Source: Roseobacter sp. SK209-2-6 (GTDB lineage: Bacteria; Pseudomonadota; Alphaproteobacteria; Rhodobacterales; Rhodobacteraceae). Taken from it: a stretch of 64,000 nucleotides of DNA. The notes beneath the pieces were generated by a model. It made no database searches. It saw nothing but the letters and a program-made list of their open reading frames with translations, and had not been told where the DNA came from. The position numbers and the translations under genes were made by a program. The stretch covers positions 62,001-126,000 of the forward strand of contig NZ_AAYC01000006.1 in the NCBI RefSeq assembly GCF_000169455.1, given 5' to 3'. Shown here in pieces: positions 53,264-62,588 of the stretch (within the stretch, counting starts at the first letter, position 1; each line of letters opens with the position of its first letter).

Positions 53264-54030
53264 CCTTGTTTTCGCGCATGCTCTGTGGAGCAGCAACCGC
53301 CGCTACGCTGATGTTTACGGGCCCTGCAGCACAGGCTTTTGATATCGGTGCGATGTCAGATGCTGAGCGCGCCGCCTTTGGTGCGGAAGTGCGCAACTAT
53401 ATCTTGAAGAACCCTGAACTCATTCTGGAAGCCGTCAATCTTCTGGAAGAGCGCCAGGCAGCGGCAGAGGCCAATCGCGATGTCGCCCTGGTCGCGAATA
53501 ACCTGCAAGAAATTCAGAACGATGGCTATTCTTGGGTCGGTGGCAATCCCGATGGGGACATCACCCTTGTTGAGTTCATGGACTACCGATGCGGCTATTG
53601 TCGTCGCGCCGCACCGGAGGTCGAAAAACTTCTGGCAGCAGATGGCAATATTCGGTTTGTGATCAAGGAGTTCCCAATCCTTGGTGAGGCTTCTGTTCTT
53701 GCCTCTCGCTTTGCCGTGGCCACCAAACAGCTAGCGGGCGACGATGCCTATAAACAGGTTCATGACGCGTTGATTGCCCTGGGCAGTGAGCCGAATGAGG
53801 TTACTCTCCGTCGTTTGGGCGAAGGCTTGTCATTGGATGCAGGGGCGATCATTGCCCATATGGACAGTAATGAGGTCACCGAAGAGCTGCGCCGCACCCG
53901 TGCCCTGGCGCAGGCGATGGCGATCTCTGGCACCCCTAGCTTTGTTCTGGGCAATGAGTTGCTGCGCGGATACCTGCCCGCAGATCAATTGCAACTCATC
54001 GTGGAAGAGCAGCGCCGCGACAACAGCTAG
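53260..54030 (+). CDS. DsbA-family thiol-disulfide oxidoreductase
   Basis: A 256-residue periplasmic protein with a signal peptide (ending AQA). It has a helical N-terminal segment with FGAEVRNYILKNPELILEAV, as in ScsC/Com1-type proteins. A thioredoxin fold follows with CGYC at 111-114 and a cis-Pro loop SGTPSFVLGN. It probably oxidises or isomerises disulfides. The start overlaps the M48 gene stop (ATGA), suggesting joint envelope quality control. Confidence 0.92.
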   Translation: MTLFSRMLCGAATAATLMFTGPAAQAFDIGAMSDAERAAFGAEVRNYILKNPELILEAVNLLEERQAAAEANRDVALVANNLQEIQNDGYSWVGGNPDGDITLVEFMDYRCGYCRRAAPEVEKLLAADGNIRFVIKEFPILGEASVLASRFAVATKQLAGDDAYKQVHDALIALGSEPNEVTLRRLGEGLSLDAGAIIAHMDSNEVTEELRRTRALAQAMAISGTPSFVLGNELLRGYLPADQLQLIVEEQRRDNS

Positions 54031-54080
54031 GTTCAGGCTGTTGCATTAGTAGCCTACGCAAAAGTCGCATCCCAAAAATT

Positions 54081-54105
54081 AAGGGCGCCTTTCAGGCGCC
54101 CTTTT
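54081..54105 (+). terminator. Rho-independent terminator after dsbA-like gene
   Basis: AAGGGCGCC (54081-54089) and GGCGCCCTT (54095-54103) form a nine-base stem with a five-base loop and a short T-run. Also usable from the convergent ispG side. Confidence 0.85.
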
Positions 54106-54164
54106 ACATTATACCACTGATCGCAGATGAGCGCGGCCCTTGCGCGATAAGCGCAGGTGCTTCG

Positions 54165-55286
54165 CTACTCTGCCGCCTCCTTGGAGGCTTCGATTTCAGC
54201 GGCCTTTTTCTCCACTTCTTCTACGATATGGTCCACCATGGCCTCATTGCTCATCTTATGGCTGGCCTTGCCCGCCAGATAAACCATGCCAGAGCCGGCA
54301 CCGCCGCCGGTGAAGCCCACATCGGTCATCAGCGCCTCCCCAGGTCCATTCACTACACAGCCGATGATCGAGAGGCTGAGTGGCGTGTGGATATGGGCCA
54401 GACGCTCTTCCAGTGTTTCCACTGTCTTGATCACGTTGAAACCCTGCCGCGCGCAGGAGGGGCAGGAAATGATATTGACGCCGCGATGGCGCAGACCCAG
54501 GGATTTGAGGATTTCAAAACCGACTTTCACCTCTTCCACCGGATCCGCAGAGAGGCTGACACGTAGAGTATCGCCAATGCCCATCCAGAGGAGCTGACCC
54601 AGACCAATGGCGGACTTGATCGTTCCAGACACAAAGCCGCCTGCTTCGGTGATGCCAAGGTGGATCGGCGCATCCGTCGCCTCCGCCAACTGCTGATAAG
54701 CAGCCGCTGACATGAAGACATCAGAGGCTTTCACCGAGATTTTGAACTCATGAAAATCGTGATCCTGCAGGATCTTGATGTGGTCCAACCCGGATTCAAC
54801 CATGGCATCTGGGCATGGCTCACCATATTTGTCCAAGAGGTGCTTTTCCAGCGACCCGGCATTCACGCCAATTCGAATGGAACAATTGTGGTCGCGCGCC
54901 GCCTTGATGACCTCGGCGACACGTTTTTCATCGCCAATATTGCCTGGATTGATGCGCAGACAGGCTGCACCTGCCTCAGCCGCCTCAATGCCGCGCTTGT
55001 AGTGGAAATGGATATCCGCAACGATCGGCACCGGGCTTTCGCGCACAATCTCTTTCAGAGCCTTGGCAGAGGCTTCATCCGGGACGGAAATCCGTACAAG
55101 ATCAGCGCCGGCTTCGGCTGCGGCCTGCACCTGCGCAATGGTCGCCGGAACATCCGTGGTCAGGGTATTGGTCATGGTTTGGACAGCGATAGGAGCATCG
55201 CCGCCAACAGGCACATTTCCAACCATGATCTGACGGCTTTTGCGGCGCTCAATGTTGCGCCAGGGGCGAATGTGGTTGATAGACAT
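54165..55286 (-). CDS. ispG: 4-hydroxy-3-methylbut-2-enyl-diphosphate synthase
   Basis: A 373-residue iron-sulfur enzyme of the MEP isoprenoid pathway converting MEcPP to HMBPP. An N-terminal TIM barrel ([38 protein letters not shown]) and a C-terminal cluster domain with Cys in [13 protein letters not shown] and [10 protein letters not shown] (with the catalytic Glu). ATG at 55286 matches the family start ([20 protein letters not shown]). The extra 45 residues upstream in frame are rejected. The RodZ-like gene lies upstream on the same strand. Confidence 0.96.
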   Translation of the reverse strand: MSINHIRPWRNIERRKSRQIMVGNVPVGGDAPIAVQTMTNTLTTDVPATIAQVQAAAEAGADLVRISVPDEASAKALKEIVRESPVPIVADIHFHYKRGIEAAEAGAACLRINPGNIGDEKRVAEVIKAARDHNCSIRIGVNAGSLEKHLLDKYGEPCPDAMVESGLDHIKILQDHDFHEFKISVKASDVFMSAAAYQQLAEATDAPIHLGITEAGGFVSGTIKSAIGLGQLLWMGIGDTLRVSLSADPVEEVKVGFEILKSLGLRHRGVNIISCPSCARQGFNVIKTVETLEERLAHIHTPLSLSIIGCVVNGPGEALMTDVGFTGGGAGSGMVYLAGKASHKMSNEAMVDHIVEEVEKKAAEIEASKEAAE

Positions 55287-55509
55287 GCAACTCTGTCCCG
55301 GTTGACCAAGGTTGCCTGTTAGATACGTCTTCGGTGCTGGCGCTGCAATGGGGACAACAGCAGAAACGGGGAGTGAGACAAAGAATGCTGCAAAAGGAAA
55401 AGCGATCCTGACGAGAACCACCTTTGAAGGTCAACCGAGCGTTTTCAGACAGGAGACCTGCACCAAATGCCCTATTTCAAGACTTTGGGTGCCTAGCTGA
55501 GCGCAGAAA

Positions 55510-56718
55510 CTACTCTGAAACCGGTGTCTCTTTCAGCTCTGCCACCATTGTGGCCAAGGCCTGATTGCGGCCATCTGTGAGGTCCGCCAGCTGGAATCGG
55601 CCTTTCAGACCATCCACCGAGAGGTCGATATTCTTGCTCACCTGACCACGATCACCAACAGGGCCATAATGGGCGCCATTGACCGCAAAATAGATCGCGC
55701 TGCTCTCGCCTGTGCGCAGACGCGGCGCCTCTTCGGTCAAAGGCACGGTAAAGCTCTGCCCTGCGTTCATGATCGCTTCGAAGATGACGGATCCGTCAGC
55801 CGCGGTGACCTGCACCCAAGAAGGCCGCACCGCCAACATTTCCACGCCCTTTGCCAGCTCTTCGACAACCTGCGGTACCGCAGCCTGCAGAGACGCACCG
55901 GAATCAGGTATACTCGCTTCAGCGAGAGTAAAGCTGGGAAGTTCAGGAACCGCAAAATTGCCCAGACTGCTTGGGTCCAAGGTCGCAATTGGTGCATCCC
56001 GTGCGGTCAACACCGGAACATCCAGCGCTTGCGGACGATAGAGCCGATCCAGCGCCTCAAGCGCAGGGTTTGCGGTAAGCGCTCCTTCCTCACCCAATTG
56101 GGCAGAGTTCAAGGGATCGACATCAGCAAGAACCAGTGGCGTCTGCTCAACCGGAGCAAATTGCACCTGCTGCACTTCTTTCAGAACACTCCATCCGCCC
56201 CAGCCAATACCCGCAATCAAAGCGGCCAAAACGGCAAGTGAGCCAATAGCGCGCGGGTCTATCTGGCTAAAGATACTACCTGCAGCTGGTGCAAAGGGGA
56301 CATTGCTACCATTGAAAGCCCCGCTACCAAGGCCTGCACCACCGGAAGAAATGGGGCCGGGCTCAGGGCGGCGTGAGGAGGCCTCTGCGGACATGCCATG
56401 CGCCACTTCAAATCCGCTCTCGCGGCAGAAGGTGTCAAAGGCCGCTTCCGGATCCATATTGAGATAACGCGCATAAGAGCGCACGTAACCCGCGATGAAG
56501 CCAGGCGTATCAAAGGCGGTAGGATCAGCGTTTTCGATGGCGGCAATATAGGAGGCTTTGATGCGCAGCTCTCGTTGCACGTCCAATAGGGATTTCCCCA
56601 TGGTCGCGCGCTCGCCCCGCATCACATCGCCGAGGCGAAGTTCATAGTCATCAAAGCTCTTGGGGGCAGGAGCCGCATCATGCTCCTTGGCCTTGCGCAG
56701 AGTGAGGCGCCTAATCAT
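55510..56718 (-). CDS. RodZ-like HTH membrane protein (DUF4115)
   Basis: A 402-residue protein. An HTH_25 domain is at about 27-95 (YELRLGDVMRGERATMGKSL, LDVQRELRIKASYIAAIENA), then a linker and a single membrane span at about 162-182 (AIGSLAVLAALIAGIGWGGW). A long periplasmic region ends in a DUF4115-type beta domain (WVQVTAADGSVIFEAIMNAG). RodZ links MreB to the wall-elongation machinery, and this is the usual alphaproteobacterial form. Located between hemA and ispG, all on the minus strand. Confidence 0.88.
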   Translation of the reverse strand: MIRRLTLRKAKEHDAAPAPKSFDDYELRLGDVMRGERATMGKSLLDVQRELRIKASYIAAIENADPTAFDTPGFIAGYVRSYARYLNMDPEAAFDTFCRESGFEVAHGMSAEASSRRPEPGPISSGGAGLGSGAFNGSNVPFAPAAGSIFSQIDPRAIGSLAVLAALIAGIGWGGWSVLKEVQQVQFAPVEQTPLVLADVDPLNSAQLGEEGALTANPALEALDRLYRPQALDVPVLTARDAPIATLDPSSLGNFAVPELPSFTLAEASIPDSGASLQAAVPQVVEELAKGVEMLAVRPSWVQVTAADGSVIFEAIMNAGQSFTVPLTEEAPRLRTGESSAIYFAVNGAHYGPVGDRGQVSKNIDLSVDGLKGRFQLADLTDGRNQALATMVAELKETPVSE

Positions 56719-56847
56719 GCCTGTGTCCCATCTTAGCCTGCCGTATTCGACATCTTTGGCAAAAGACGAATCACCCCAGTGATCCGTTTGTGCCTTTTAT
56801 TGATGGAATGATAACACACTCAACTGTTTTGAACACAAAACAGTGTG

Positions 56848-58083
56848 TTAGCCCGCCATTTCGGCACGATTTAGCGCACAATGCGACCAGAGGCTATCCA
56901 TCGCCTTGATCAAACGATCGATCTCTTCGGGGCCATGCACCGGAGACGGGGTAAACCGGAGCCGTTCTGTCCCACGCGGCACTGTTGGGAAATTGATCGG
57001 CTGCACATAAAGCCCGAACTCGGACAACAGCATATCGCTCAACTTCTTGGTATGGACAGGATCTCCGACCATGACCGGAACGATATGGCTGCCATGATCG
57101 ATGATCGGCAAGCCCAACCCCTTGAGACGAAGCTTGAGGACCTTGGCCAGTTCCTGGTGCTTCTCGCGCAGTTCCGGTGCCTTTTTTAGGTAAGCAACTG
57201 ACGCAGCCGCCCCTGCAGCAACCGCAGGCGACAGCGAAGTGGTGAAGATAAAGCCAGGTGCATAAGAGCGGATCGCATCGCACATCTTCGCGGAAGCAGC
57301 GATATAGCCGCCCATCACGCCATAGGCCTTGGCCAGTGTTCCATTGATGATGTCGATCCGATGGGCCAGATTATCGCGCTCAGTCACACCACCACCGCGC
57401 GGACCATAGAGGCCAACCGCGTGCACCTCATCGATGTAAGTGAGGGCGCCGAATTCATCTGCAAGATCACAGATCTCTTCGATTGGACCAAAATCGCCAT
57501 CCATTGAATAGACGGATTCAAATGCGATCAGTTTGGGCGCTTTGGGGTCATCCGCCTCCAGCAGCTCGCGCAGATGCGCCACATCATTGTGGCGGAAAAT
57601 ACGCTTAGCACCACCATTGCGACGCACGCCTTCGATCATCGAAGCATGGTTCAGAGCATCCGAGTAAATGATCAGACCGGGGAACAGCTTGGGCAAGGTC
57701 GAAAGCGTTGCATCATTGGCGATATAGGCTGAGGTGAACAGAAGTGCAGCCTCTTTGCGGTGGAGATCCGAAAGCTCTGCCTCAAGACGCTTGTGATAGA
57801 CAGTTGTGCCGGAGATGTTGCGCGTTCCACCGGATCCCGCACCAGTGGCATCAATCGCTTCATGCATGGCTTTCAGAACTTCGGGATTTTGTCCCATGCC
57901 CAGATAGTCATTGCCGCACCAGACGGTGATGTCCTGCTGCTCGCCATCCGGACGGGTCCAGACCGCATGGGGAAACTGGCCGTTTTGACGTTCGATATCA
58001 ATGAAGGTGCGGTACCGGCCCTCGTCATGCAGACGATCAATGGCAGCATCAAGTTTCGCGGTATAGTCCACCGGCTTCTCCAT
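56848..58083 (-). CDS. hemA: 5-aminolevulinate synthase
   Basis: A 411-residue PLP enzyme making ALA from glycine and succinyl-CoA (C4 pathway), the first step of tetrapyrrole synthesis. Family sequence: [58 protein letters not shown] and the PLP lysine in [12 protein letters not shown]. An FNR-type sequence is about 145 bp upstream. The C-terminus ([20 protein letters not shown]) is also typical of Rhodobacterales HemA. Confidence 0.97.
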   Translation of the reverse strand: MEKPVDYTAKLDAAIDRLHDEGRYRTFIDIERQNGQFPHAVWTRPDGEQQDITVWCGNDYLGMGQNPEVLKAMHEAIDATGAGSGGTRNISGTTVYHKRLEAELSDLHRKEAALLFTSAYIANDATLSTLPKLFPGLIIYSDALNHASMIEGVRRNGGAKRIFRHNDVAHLRELLEADDPKAPKLIAFESVYSMDGDFGPIEEICDLADEFGALTYIDEVHAVGLYGPRGGGVTERDNLAHRIDIINGTLAKAYGVMGGYIAASAKMCDAIRSYAPGFIFTTSLSPAVAAGAAASVAYLKKAPELREKHQELAKVLKLRLKGLGLPIIDHGSHIVPVMVGDPVHTKKLSDMLLSEFGLYVQPINFPTVPRGTERLRFTPSPVHGPEEIDRLIKAMDSLWSHCALNRAEMAG

Positions 58084-58534
58084 AGCTATCTGAGGCGCAA
58101 TTTGGCGCAGGCTGTGTTAGTTGGCGCAGAAGGGCGCTTTGGCAAATAGATACCCATTCGTCTGACTTGAATGAGTATCAAAGATGTTCGTTTCCATATC
58201 GGATACGCCCATAGCCCCCAAGCAACTTTGATACAGGTCAAATAAACCTATACTTCGCCCCCGGCAAGGACCCTCGCGCCATCCTCTCGCCCATTTGCGG
58301 CATCCGGGCTGCGACAAATGCACGTCTGCGCAGCCCTTTGGAAACAGAAGGCCCGAATTCGGGAAAAGTGTTTCAAACCGCTTTTGAGATCGAGTCACCC
58401 CACCCGGGCCGACAGAAGCAGCCCGTCGCAAAGTCCCAAGTATTTTCTGCGCCTTGATCTGGCCCCTCGGAAAACCCGCTGCTAGGGTCCGGCAAAACCT
58501 TCACAAGGCAACTTTAGACACCGGGAGAACAGCC
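58084..58534. other. Divergent regulatory region between hemA and M20 peptidase
   Basis: No gene supported. It holds the FNR-type box at 58228-58241 and a spacing-altered second dyad TTGA...ATCAA at 58167-58181 nearer to hemA. The minus-strand frame at 58117-58431 has no ribosome-binding site and is rejected. Confidence 0.6.
58228..58241. promoter_or_regulatory. FNR/FnrL-type binding site upstream of hemA
   Basis: TTGATACAGGTCAA matches the palindrome TTGAT-N4-ATCAA with one mismatch. It lies 145-158 bp before the hemA ATG. FnrL control of hemA is established in Rhodobacter sphaeroides, where such sites lie near hemA promoters. Function here is inferred. Confidence 0.6.
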
Positions 58535-59926
58535 ATGCAGCTTGATGATGTGCTAAATCGTATCGACTATGACCTCGAGACAGCAACGGAGCGCTTGCTG
58601 GAGCTGCTACGCATTCAGTCGATTTCCACTGACCCTGCCTTTAAGGCTGATTGTGACAAGGCTGCAGACTGGCTGGTCGCAGACCTCAACAGCATTGGTA
58701 TTAAGGCCGAGAAACGCGTGACCCCCGGCCACCCCATGGTGGTTGGCCACATCGGCGAAGAAAACAGCGACGCCCCCCATGTCCTGTTCTACGGTCACTA
58801 CGACGTGCAGCCTGTTGATCCGCTGAACCTCTGGACCACACCACCGTTTGAACCACAACTAGAGGAAACCGAAAACGGCACCGTTATCCGTGGCCGTGGC
58901 TCTTCCGACGACAAGGGCCAGCTGATGACCTTTGTTGAGGCCTGCCGCGCCTGGAAGGCCATTCACGGCTCCCTGCCCTGCCGCATCACCTTCTTCTTTG
59001 AGGGCGAAGAGGAAAGTGGTTCCCCCTCCTTGGTGCCCTTCATGGAAGAGCACGCCGAAGAGCTGAAGGCGGATTTCGCCCTGATCTGTGACACCTCTAT
59101 GGTTTCGCGTGGCGTCCCCTCCATTGCGTCACAGCTGCGCGGCATGCTGAAGGAAGAGTTCACTCTGGTTGGCCCCAAGATCGACCTGCACTCCGGTCAC
59201 TATGGCGGCCCCGGCCTCAACCCGCTGCGGGAACTCTCCCGCATTGTTGCCTCCCTCTATGACGAAGAGAGCGGCGCGGTTGCGGTTGAAGGCTTCTATG
59301 AGGGTGTAAGTGAGGTTCCTGCCGAACTACTGCGCCAATGGGAAGCTTCTGGCTTTGACGAAAAGGACTATCTCGACACCGCTGGATACACCCAAGCCCA
59401 TGGGGAAAAGAAATACTCCATTCTTGAACAGCAATGGGCGCGCCCAACCTTGGAGATCAATGGCCTCTGGGGAGGCTACAACGGAGCCGGTTCCAAGACC
59501 GTCATCCCGTCGGAAGCGCATTGCAAGATCACCTGCCGTCTGGTGGGCGACATGGACCCCGATGCGCTGCAGGCCAAGATCCGCGCCCATATCGAGGCCC
59601 AGCTGAAGCCGGACTGCAAAATCGTTTGGGACAATGACAAGGAAGGGTCCAAAGCCTCGGTCATGGACATCACCCGCCCAGAATTCGAAAAAGCCCGTAG
59701 CGCCTTGAGCGATGAATGGAACCGCGAAGCGGTCTTCTGTGGCATGGGCGGTTCGATCCCTATTGCCGGCTTCTTCAAATCCATTCTGGGGATGGAATCG
59801 ATGCTGATCGGCTACGCCAATGATGACGATGCCATCCATTCCCCGAATGAGAAATATGACCTCAAAAGCTTCCACAAGGGGATCCGCTCCTGGGCTCGCA
59901 TCCTAGAGGCCCTCACCCGCAAATAA
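58535..59926 (+). CDS. M20-family dipeptidase/carboxypeptidase
   Basis: A 463-residue metallopeptidase. Metal-binding residues: His in FYGHYDVQPVDPL, Asp in RGSSDDKGQLM, acidic pair in FFEGEEESGSPSL, Asp in ICDTSM, and a C-terminal His in DDAIHSPNEKY. The lid/dimerisation domain carries HSGHYGGPGLNP. The layout matches the PepV/carnosinase-like M20 dipeptidases. The ATG at 58535 follows CGGGAGAAC. A longer frame to 58454 is not supported. Confidence 0.92.
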   Translation: MQLDDVLNRIDYDLETATERLLELLRIQSISTDPAFKADCDKAADWLVADLNSIGIKAEKRVTPGHPMVVGHIGEENSDAPHVLFYGHYDVQPVDPLNLWTTPPFEPQLEETENGTVIRGRGSSDDKGQLMTFVEACRAWKAIHGSLPCRITFFFEGEEESGSPSLVPFMEEHAEELKADFALICDTSMVSRGVPSIASQLRGMLKEEFTLVGPKIDLHSGHYGGPGLNPLRELSRIVASLYDEESGAVAVEGFYEGVSEVPAELLRQWEASGFDEKDYLDTAGYTQAHGEKKYSILEQQWARPTLEINGLWGGYNGAGSKTVIPSEAHCKITCRLVGDMDPDALQAKIRAHIEAQLKPDCKIVWDNDKEGSKASVMDITRPEFEKARSALSDEWNREAVFCGMGGSIPIAGFFKSILGMESMLIGYANDDDAIHSPNEKYDLKSFHKGIRSWARILEALTRK

Positions 59927-60125
59927 GAATCGGAACGGGTGGGGAGGCCCTCCCTGCCCGACCTTCGATGTTCACTCTAGCTCTACGGTTTTGCAGCAAG
60001 CCGAATTGCTCTCGTGCGCATAGCAAACTTTCTGCCTGCACAGAGCAAAGATCTTAAGCTTTGATTATCCAATCGCTCCAATACTGACGAGGTTACACAC
60101 GCAAACTCGCAACTGGAGACGAGGA

Positions 60126-60347
60126 ATGTCACAAAGCAAGTACAAGCGCCCGCCGGGTTTTGAAGGTACTCAAAGCGACCCGGAAGAAAGTTACCGTGCG
60201 GGCTATCAACATAGCGTCAGGGTAATGATGCGCTATCTTGAAGCAAACAAAACGCCAGACATGGAACGTCTAAAGGCTTGGATTGATACCGATCTAACTC
60301 AATGGCGCCACGACATCGAAGCCGACCCGGTCGCCCCCTCCCCATAA
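60126..60347 (+). CDS. Unrecognised 73-residue protein
   Basis: A small soluble protein, hydrophilic and largely helical. It starts MSQSKYKRPPGFEGTQSDPE and has YRAGYQHSVRVMMRYLEA in the middle and a Trp-containing KAWIDTDLTQWRHDIEADP end. A GGAGACGAGGA ribosome-binding site precedes the ATG, which favours a true gene. No family recognised. Isolated, about 330 bp before the tRNA cluster. Confidence 0.6.
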   Translation: MSQSKYKRPPGFEGTQSDPEESYRAGYQHSVRVMMRYLEANKTPDMERLKAWIDTDLTQWRHDIEADPVAPSP

Positions 60348-60675
60348 CGGCTTCGCCGGCGGACCACGAACCTTGCCCTCAAGCCTTGCTTGATCCTTTT
60401 TGCGTGAATGGATCAAAAAACCAGCTGCGCCAGCCTGCCAGGTCAGAGAATCCTTTGCAAAGATGAGCTACTGAACTGGCGCTGCGCAGCCTAGGTTGTG
60501 GCAACCCACATCTCATCAGATACCTTGCAGAGCATTTTCGAGCGTGAAAGCCCCCCCCATCGCCTCACAAGTGGGAGTCTCTCCAGAGGGCTACCCGCCA
60601 TCTCATAAGCAGCACGACAACAAGAAGTCGTTGCCTAGCCTGACCATATCGACAAACAATTGGAAAACGCGAAAG
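60348..60675. other. Intergenic spacer downstream of tRNA-Asp cluster
   Basis: No coding evidence. On the minus strand it is the region just past the tRNA genes. No clear terminator hairpin was seen. Confidence 0.5.
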
Positions 60676-60752
60676 TGGCGCGGTTGACGGGGCTCGAACC
60701 CGCGACCCCCGGCGTGACAGGCCGGTACTCTAACCAGCTGAGCTACAACCGC
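60676..60752 (-). tRNA. tRNA-Asp (GTC), copy 1
   Basis: 77-nt cloverleaf with encoded CCA (complement of TGG at 60676-60678), a seven-base acceptor stem GCGGTTG/CAACCGC, GTC anticodon in CCTGTCACG and a T-arm GGGTTCGAGCCC. It differs from the other two copies by one base in the D-loop (tRNA position 16, C in place of T). Confidence 0.97.
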
Positions 60753-60789
60753 GCATCTTACCCCTAAGGGCAATATAGTAAAAAGAAAG

Positions 60790-60866
60790 TGGCGCGGTTG
60801 ACGGGGCTCGAACCCGCGACCCCCGGCGTGACAGGCCGGTACTCTAACCAACTGAGCTACAACCGC
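60790..60866 (-). tRNA. tRNA-Asp (GTC), copy 2
   Basis: Same 77-nt structure as copy 1 with encoded CCA, GTC anticodon and TTCGA T-loop. Separated from copy 1 by 37 bp. Identical to copy 3. Confidence 0.97.
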
Positions 60867-60945
60867 GCATTTTTCTCTTCATCGTGCCTTGCGACACATC
60901 CCCTCCGGGGCGGGATTTGAACTGCTCAAATCAAACAGACAGCAA

Positions 60946-61022
60946 TGGCGCGGTTGACGGGGCTCGAACCCGCGACCCCCGGCGTGACAGGCCGGTACTC
61001 TAACCAACTGAGCTACAACCGC
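60946..61022 (-). tRNA. tRNA-Asp (GTC), copy 3
   Basis: Promoter-proximal copy, identical to copy 2 over all 77 nt, 79 bp away. Three copies in tandem on the minus strand probably form one transcription unit. Confidence 0.97.
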
Positions 61023-61409
61023 TCGCTGCCCATTCAGCGTCGCTGCTGAATGTTGGGCTGTAATATTCTCAGGGCTCAGGGATCGTCAAGCGGTGAAATA
61101 GCTTTTTCTCACCTTTCCTTCAAAAAAACCTCCATATTCGCTCTAACTCTTTGTTTTTTCCGCTGTTCCTTCTGGCCAACTGCATAGAATTTCGACTGCC
61201 CCGCCTCTTGTCCGCCGTTTGACGCCCTTAAGGCGGGCGCAAGCACATCAATTCCCGGCCCAATAAGGCCCATCGACCGAGTTGCCCCTCTTGTTGCCTT
61301 TGCCGGGCTTCACACATCCACCTCAGGATTCTCACCCGCTCTGTCAAAAACTTGCGTGAAAGCCTCACTCAATCTACCCTTTGGTTGCAGATCAACGACG
61401 GACTAAAGA
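61023..61409. other. Divergent region between tRNA-Asp cluster and HTH gene
   Basis: No gene is supported. It must hold the promoter of the tRNA unit (minus) and of the HTH gene (plus). I could not fix core elements with confidence. Confidence 0.5.
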
Positions 61410-61739
61410 ATGAACGACGACGCCCGGACCAGATTGAAACAAGCCCTGGCCGAAAGCAAATGGAGCGCGGATGCGCTCAGCAAGCACCTTGGCTGGCCAG
61501 CAACTTATATTTCCAGAGTCACCACTGGCCGGATCAATGCCCCCAGCGACGAACGCCTGGATGCCATTTGTGCTGTCTTAATGGTCGACCGCGCCTACCT
61601 TATTGAAGGTTCGACCGGCACCCATCAGTCAAACAGCACAAAACCGCTCCCAAAAGAAGTCACACAAGATCAAATTAACCAAATCGCTGATTTTGTACGT
61701 CAGCACGGGCTAACGGACCAAAGAAAACAAGAAAAGTAG
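61410..61739 (+). CDS. Small HTH (XRE-like) protein
   Basis: A 109-residue protein. An N-terminal HTH of the Cro/XRE fold spans about 1-66 (RLKQALAESKWSADALSKHL, WPATYISRVTTGRINAPSDE, LDAICAVLMVDRAYLIEG). The C-terminal tail is polar. No ribosome-binding site better than AAAGA is seen. It lies 152 bp before luxR on the same strand and may be an independent regulator. Whether it affects the luxRI pair is unknown. Confidence 0.75.
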   Translation: MNDDARTRLKQALAESKWSADALSKHLGWPATYISRVTTGRINAPSDERLDAICAVLMVDRAYLIEGSTGTHQSNSTKPLPKEVTQDQINQIADFVRQHGLTDQRKQEK

Positions 61740-61891
61740 CTTCCGCCCCCCCCTGAAAAGACAAGACAATCGCCAGCAAATAAAGGGGGGCTGGCCCTGT
61801 TTTGGCACCTTTATGCGCATCTATCAAAATTGCCATTGATTTATACATGGCCACTTACTACTTTGGCGCGAACCTTTAAGAGGAGCCTGGG

Positions 61892-62530
61892 ATGAATCCC
61901 CATGTCAAAATGGCTTTTGATACTCTAAGCCACTTTTCTGAATTTGGATGCGCCATCGGCATCGCTTTTGACAATGGGCATCCGAAGTATTCTCACTTCA
62001 CCTATCCCGCTGCGTTTCTGGAAGCCTACTATGATGCAGATCTCGCACTCCGCGATTCGACACTGCAATTCGGGTTAACCCAAAACGGTGTTACCAGCTG
62101 GATCGAACTTGAAGAGCAAGGCTGGGATAACACCACATTCCTTTTGGCCAAGCAGTTTGGGATTGAAGACGGCACCTGCTTTGCCATTGAAGTTGAAGGC
62201 CGCAAATCGATAGCCAGCATTTCCCACAAGACGGGGCAACAGCCGCCACAATCAGTGCTGGATCGCTGTATGGATGCCCTCAAGCTCGCGACTTTGAGCG
62301 TGGCACAGGAACGACGCACTCCCTCCTACTCACAATGCACGATGGAGTATCTTGAAGCTGTTGCTGCGGGTGGATCTCTCAATGAGGTCGCCGAGACTTT
62401 GGGATTAAGTTACCATGGCGCCAGGGCAAGGCGGATCAATGCACATAAAGAAATTGGTGCTAAGAATGATGCCCATGCCATTGTGATTTCAATCCGGGAG
62501 GGTGTGTTCAGCCCCTATCGAACAGTATAG
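61892..62530 (+). CDS. luxR: LuxR-family autoinducer-responsive regulator
   Basis: A 212-residue regulator. The N-terminal autoinducer-binding-like domain is at about 1-140. The AHL-binding landmarks are partly kept (Tyr in AYYDADLALRDST, Trp in TSWIELEEQGW, GIEDGTCF). The C-terminal GerE-type HTH is at about 150-205: MEYLEAVAAGGSLNEVAETL, GLSYHGARARRINAHKEIGA. Its recognition helix lacks the common TVxxH wording. It is shorter than typical LuxR (about 240). GAGGAG precedes the ATG. luxI follows 58 bp downstream. Confidence 0.88.
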   Translation: MNPHVKMAFDTLSHFSEFGCAIGIAFDNGHPKYSHFTYPAAFLEAYYDADLALRDSTLQFGLTQNGVTSWIELEEQGWDNTTFLLAKQFGIEDGTCFAIEVEGRKSIASISHKTGQQPPQSVLDRCMDALKLATLSVAQERRTPSYSQCTMEYLEAVAAGGSLNEVAETLGLSYHGARARRINAHKEIGAKNDAHAIVISIREGVFSPYRTV

Positions 62531-62588
62531 ATAGCCTACCACACCCCTAAAGGTATTCTGCTCCTACTACTCAATTTAGGAGCGAACC

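Noticed and set aside
58167-58181. TTGA...ATCAA as a second FNR box
   Set aside because: The total length is 15 bases and not 14, so the half-site spacing is wrong. Noted only as a possible decayed site.
62537-62555. TACC-N11-GGTA dyad before luxI as a lux box
   Set aside because: It lies only about 34 bp before the luxI ATG, too close for a promoter and leader, and the arms do not match the lux-box consensus.
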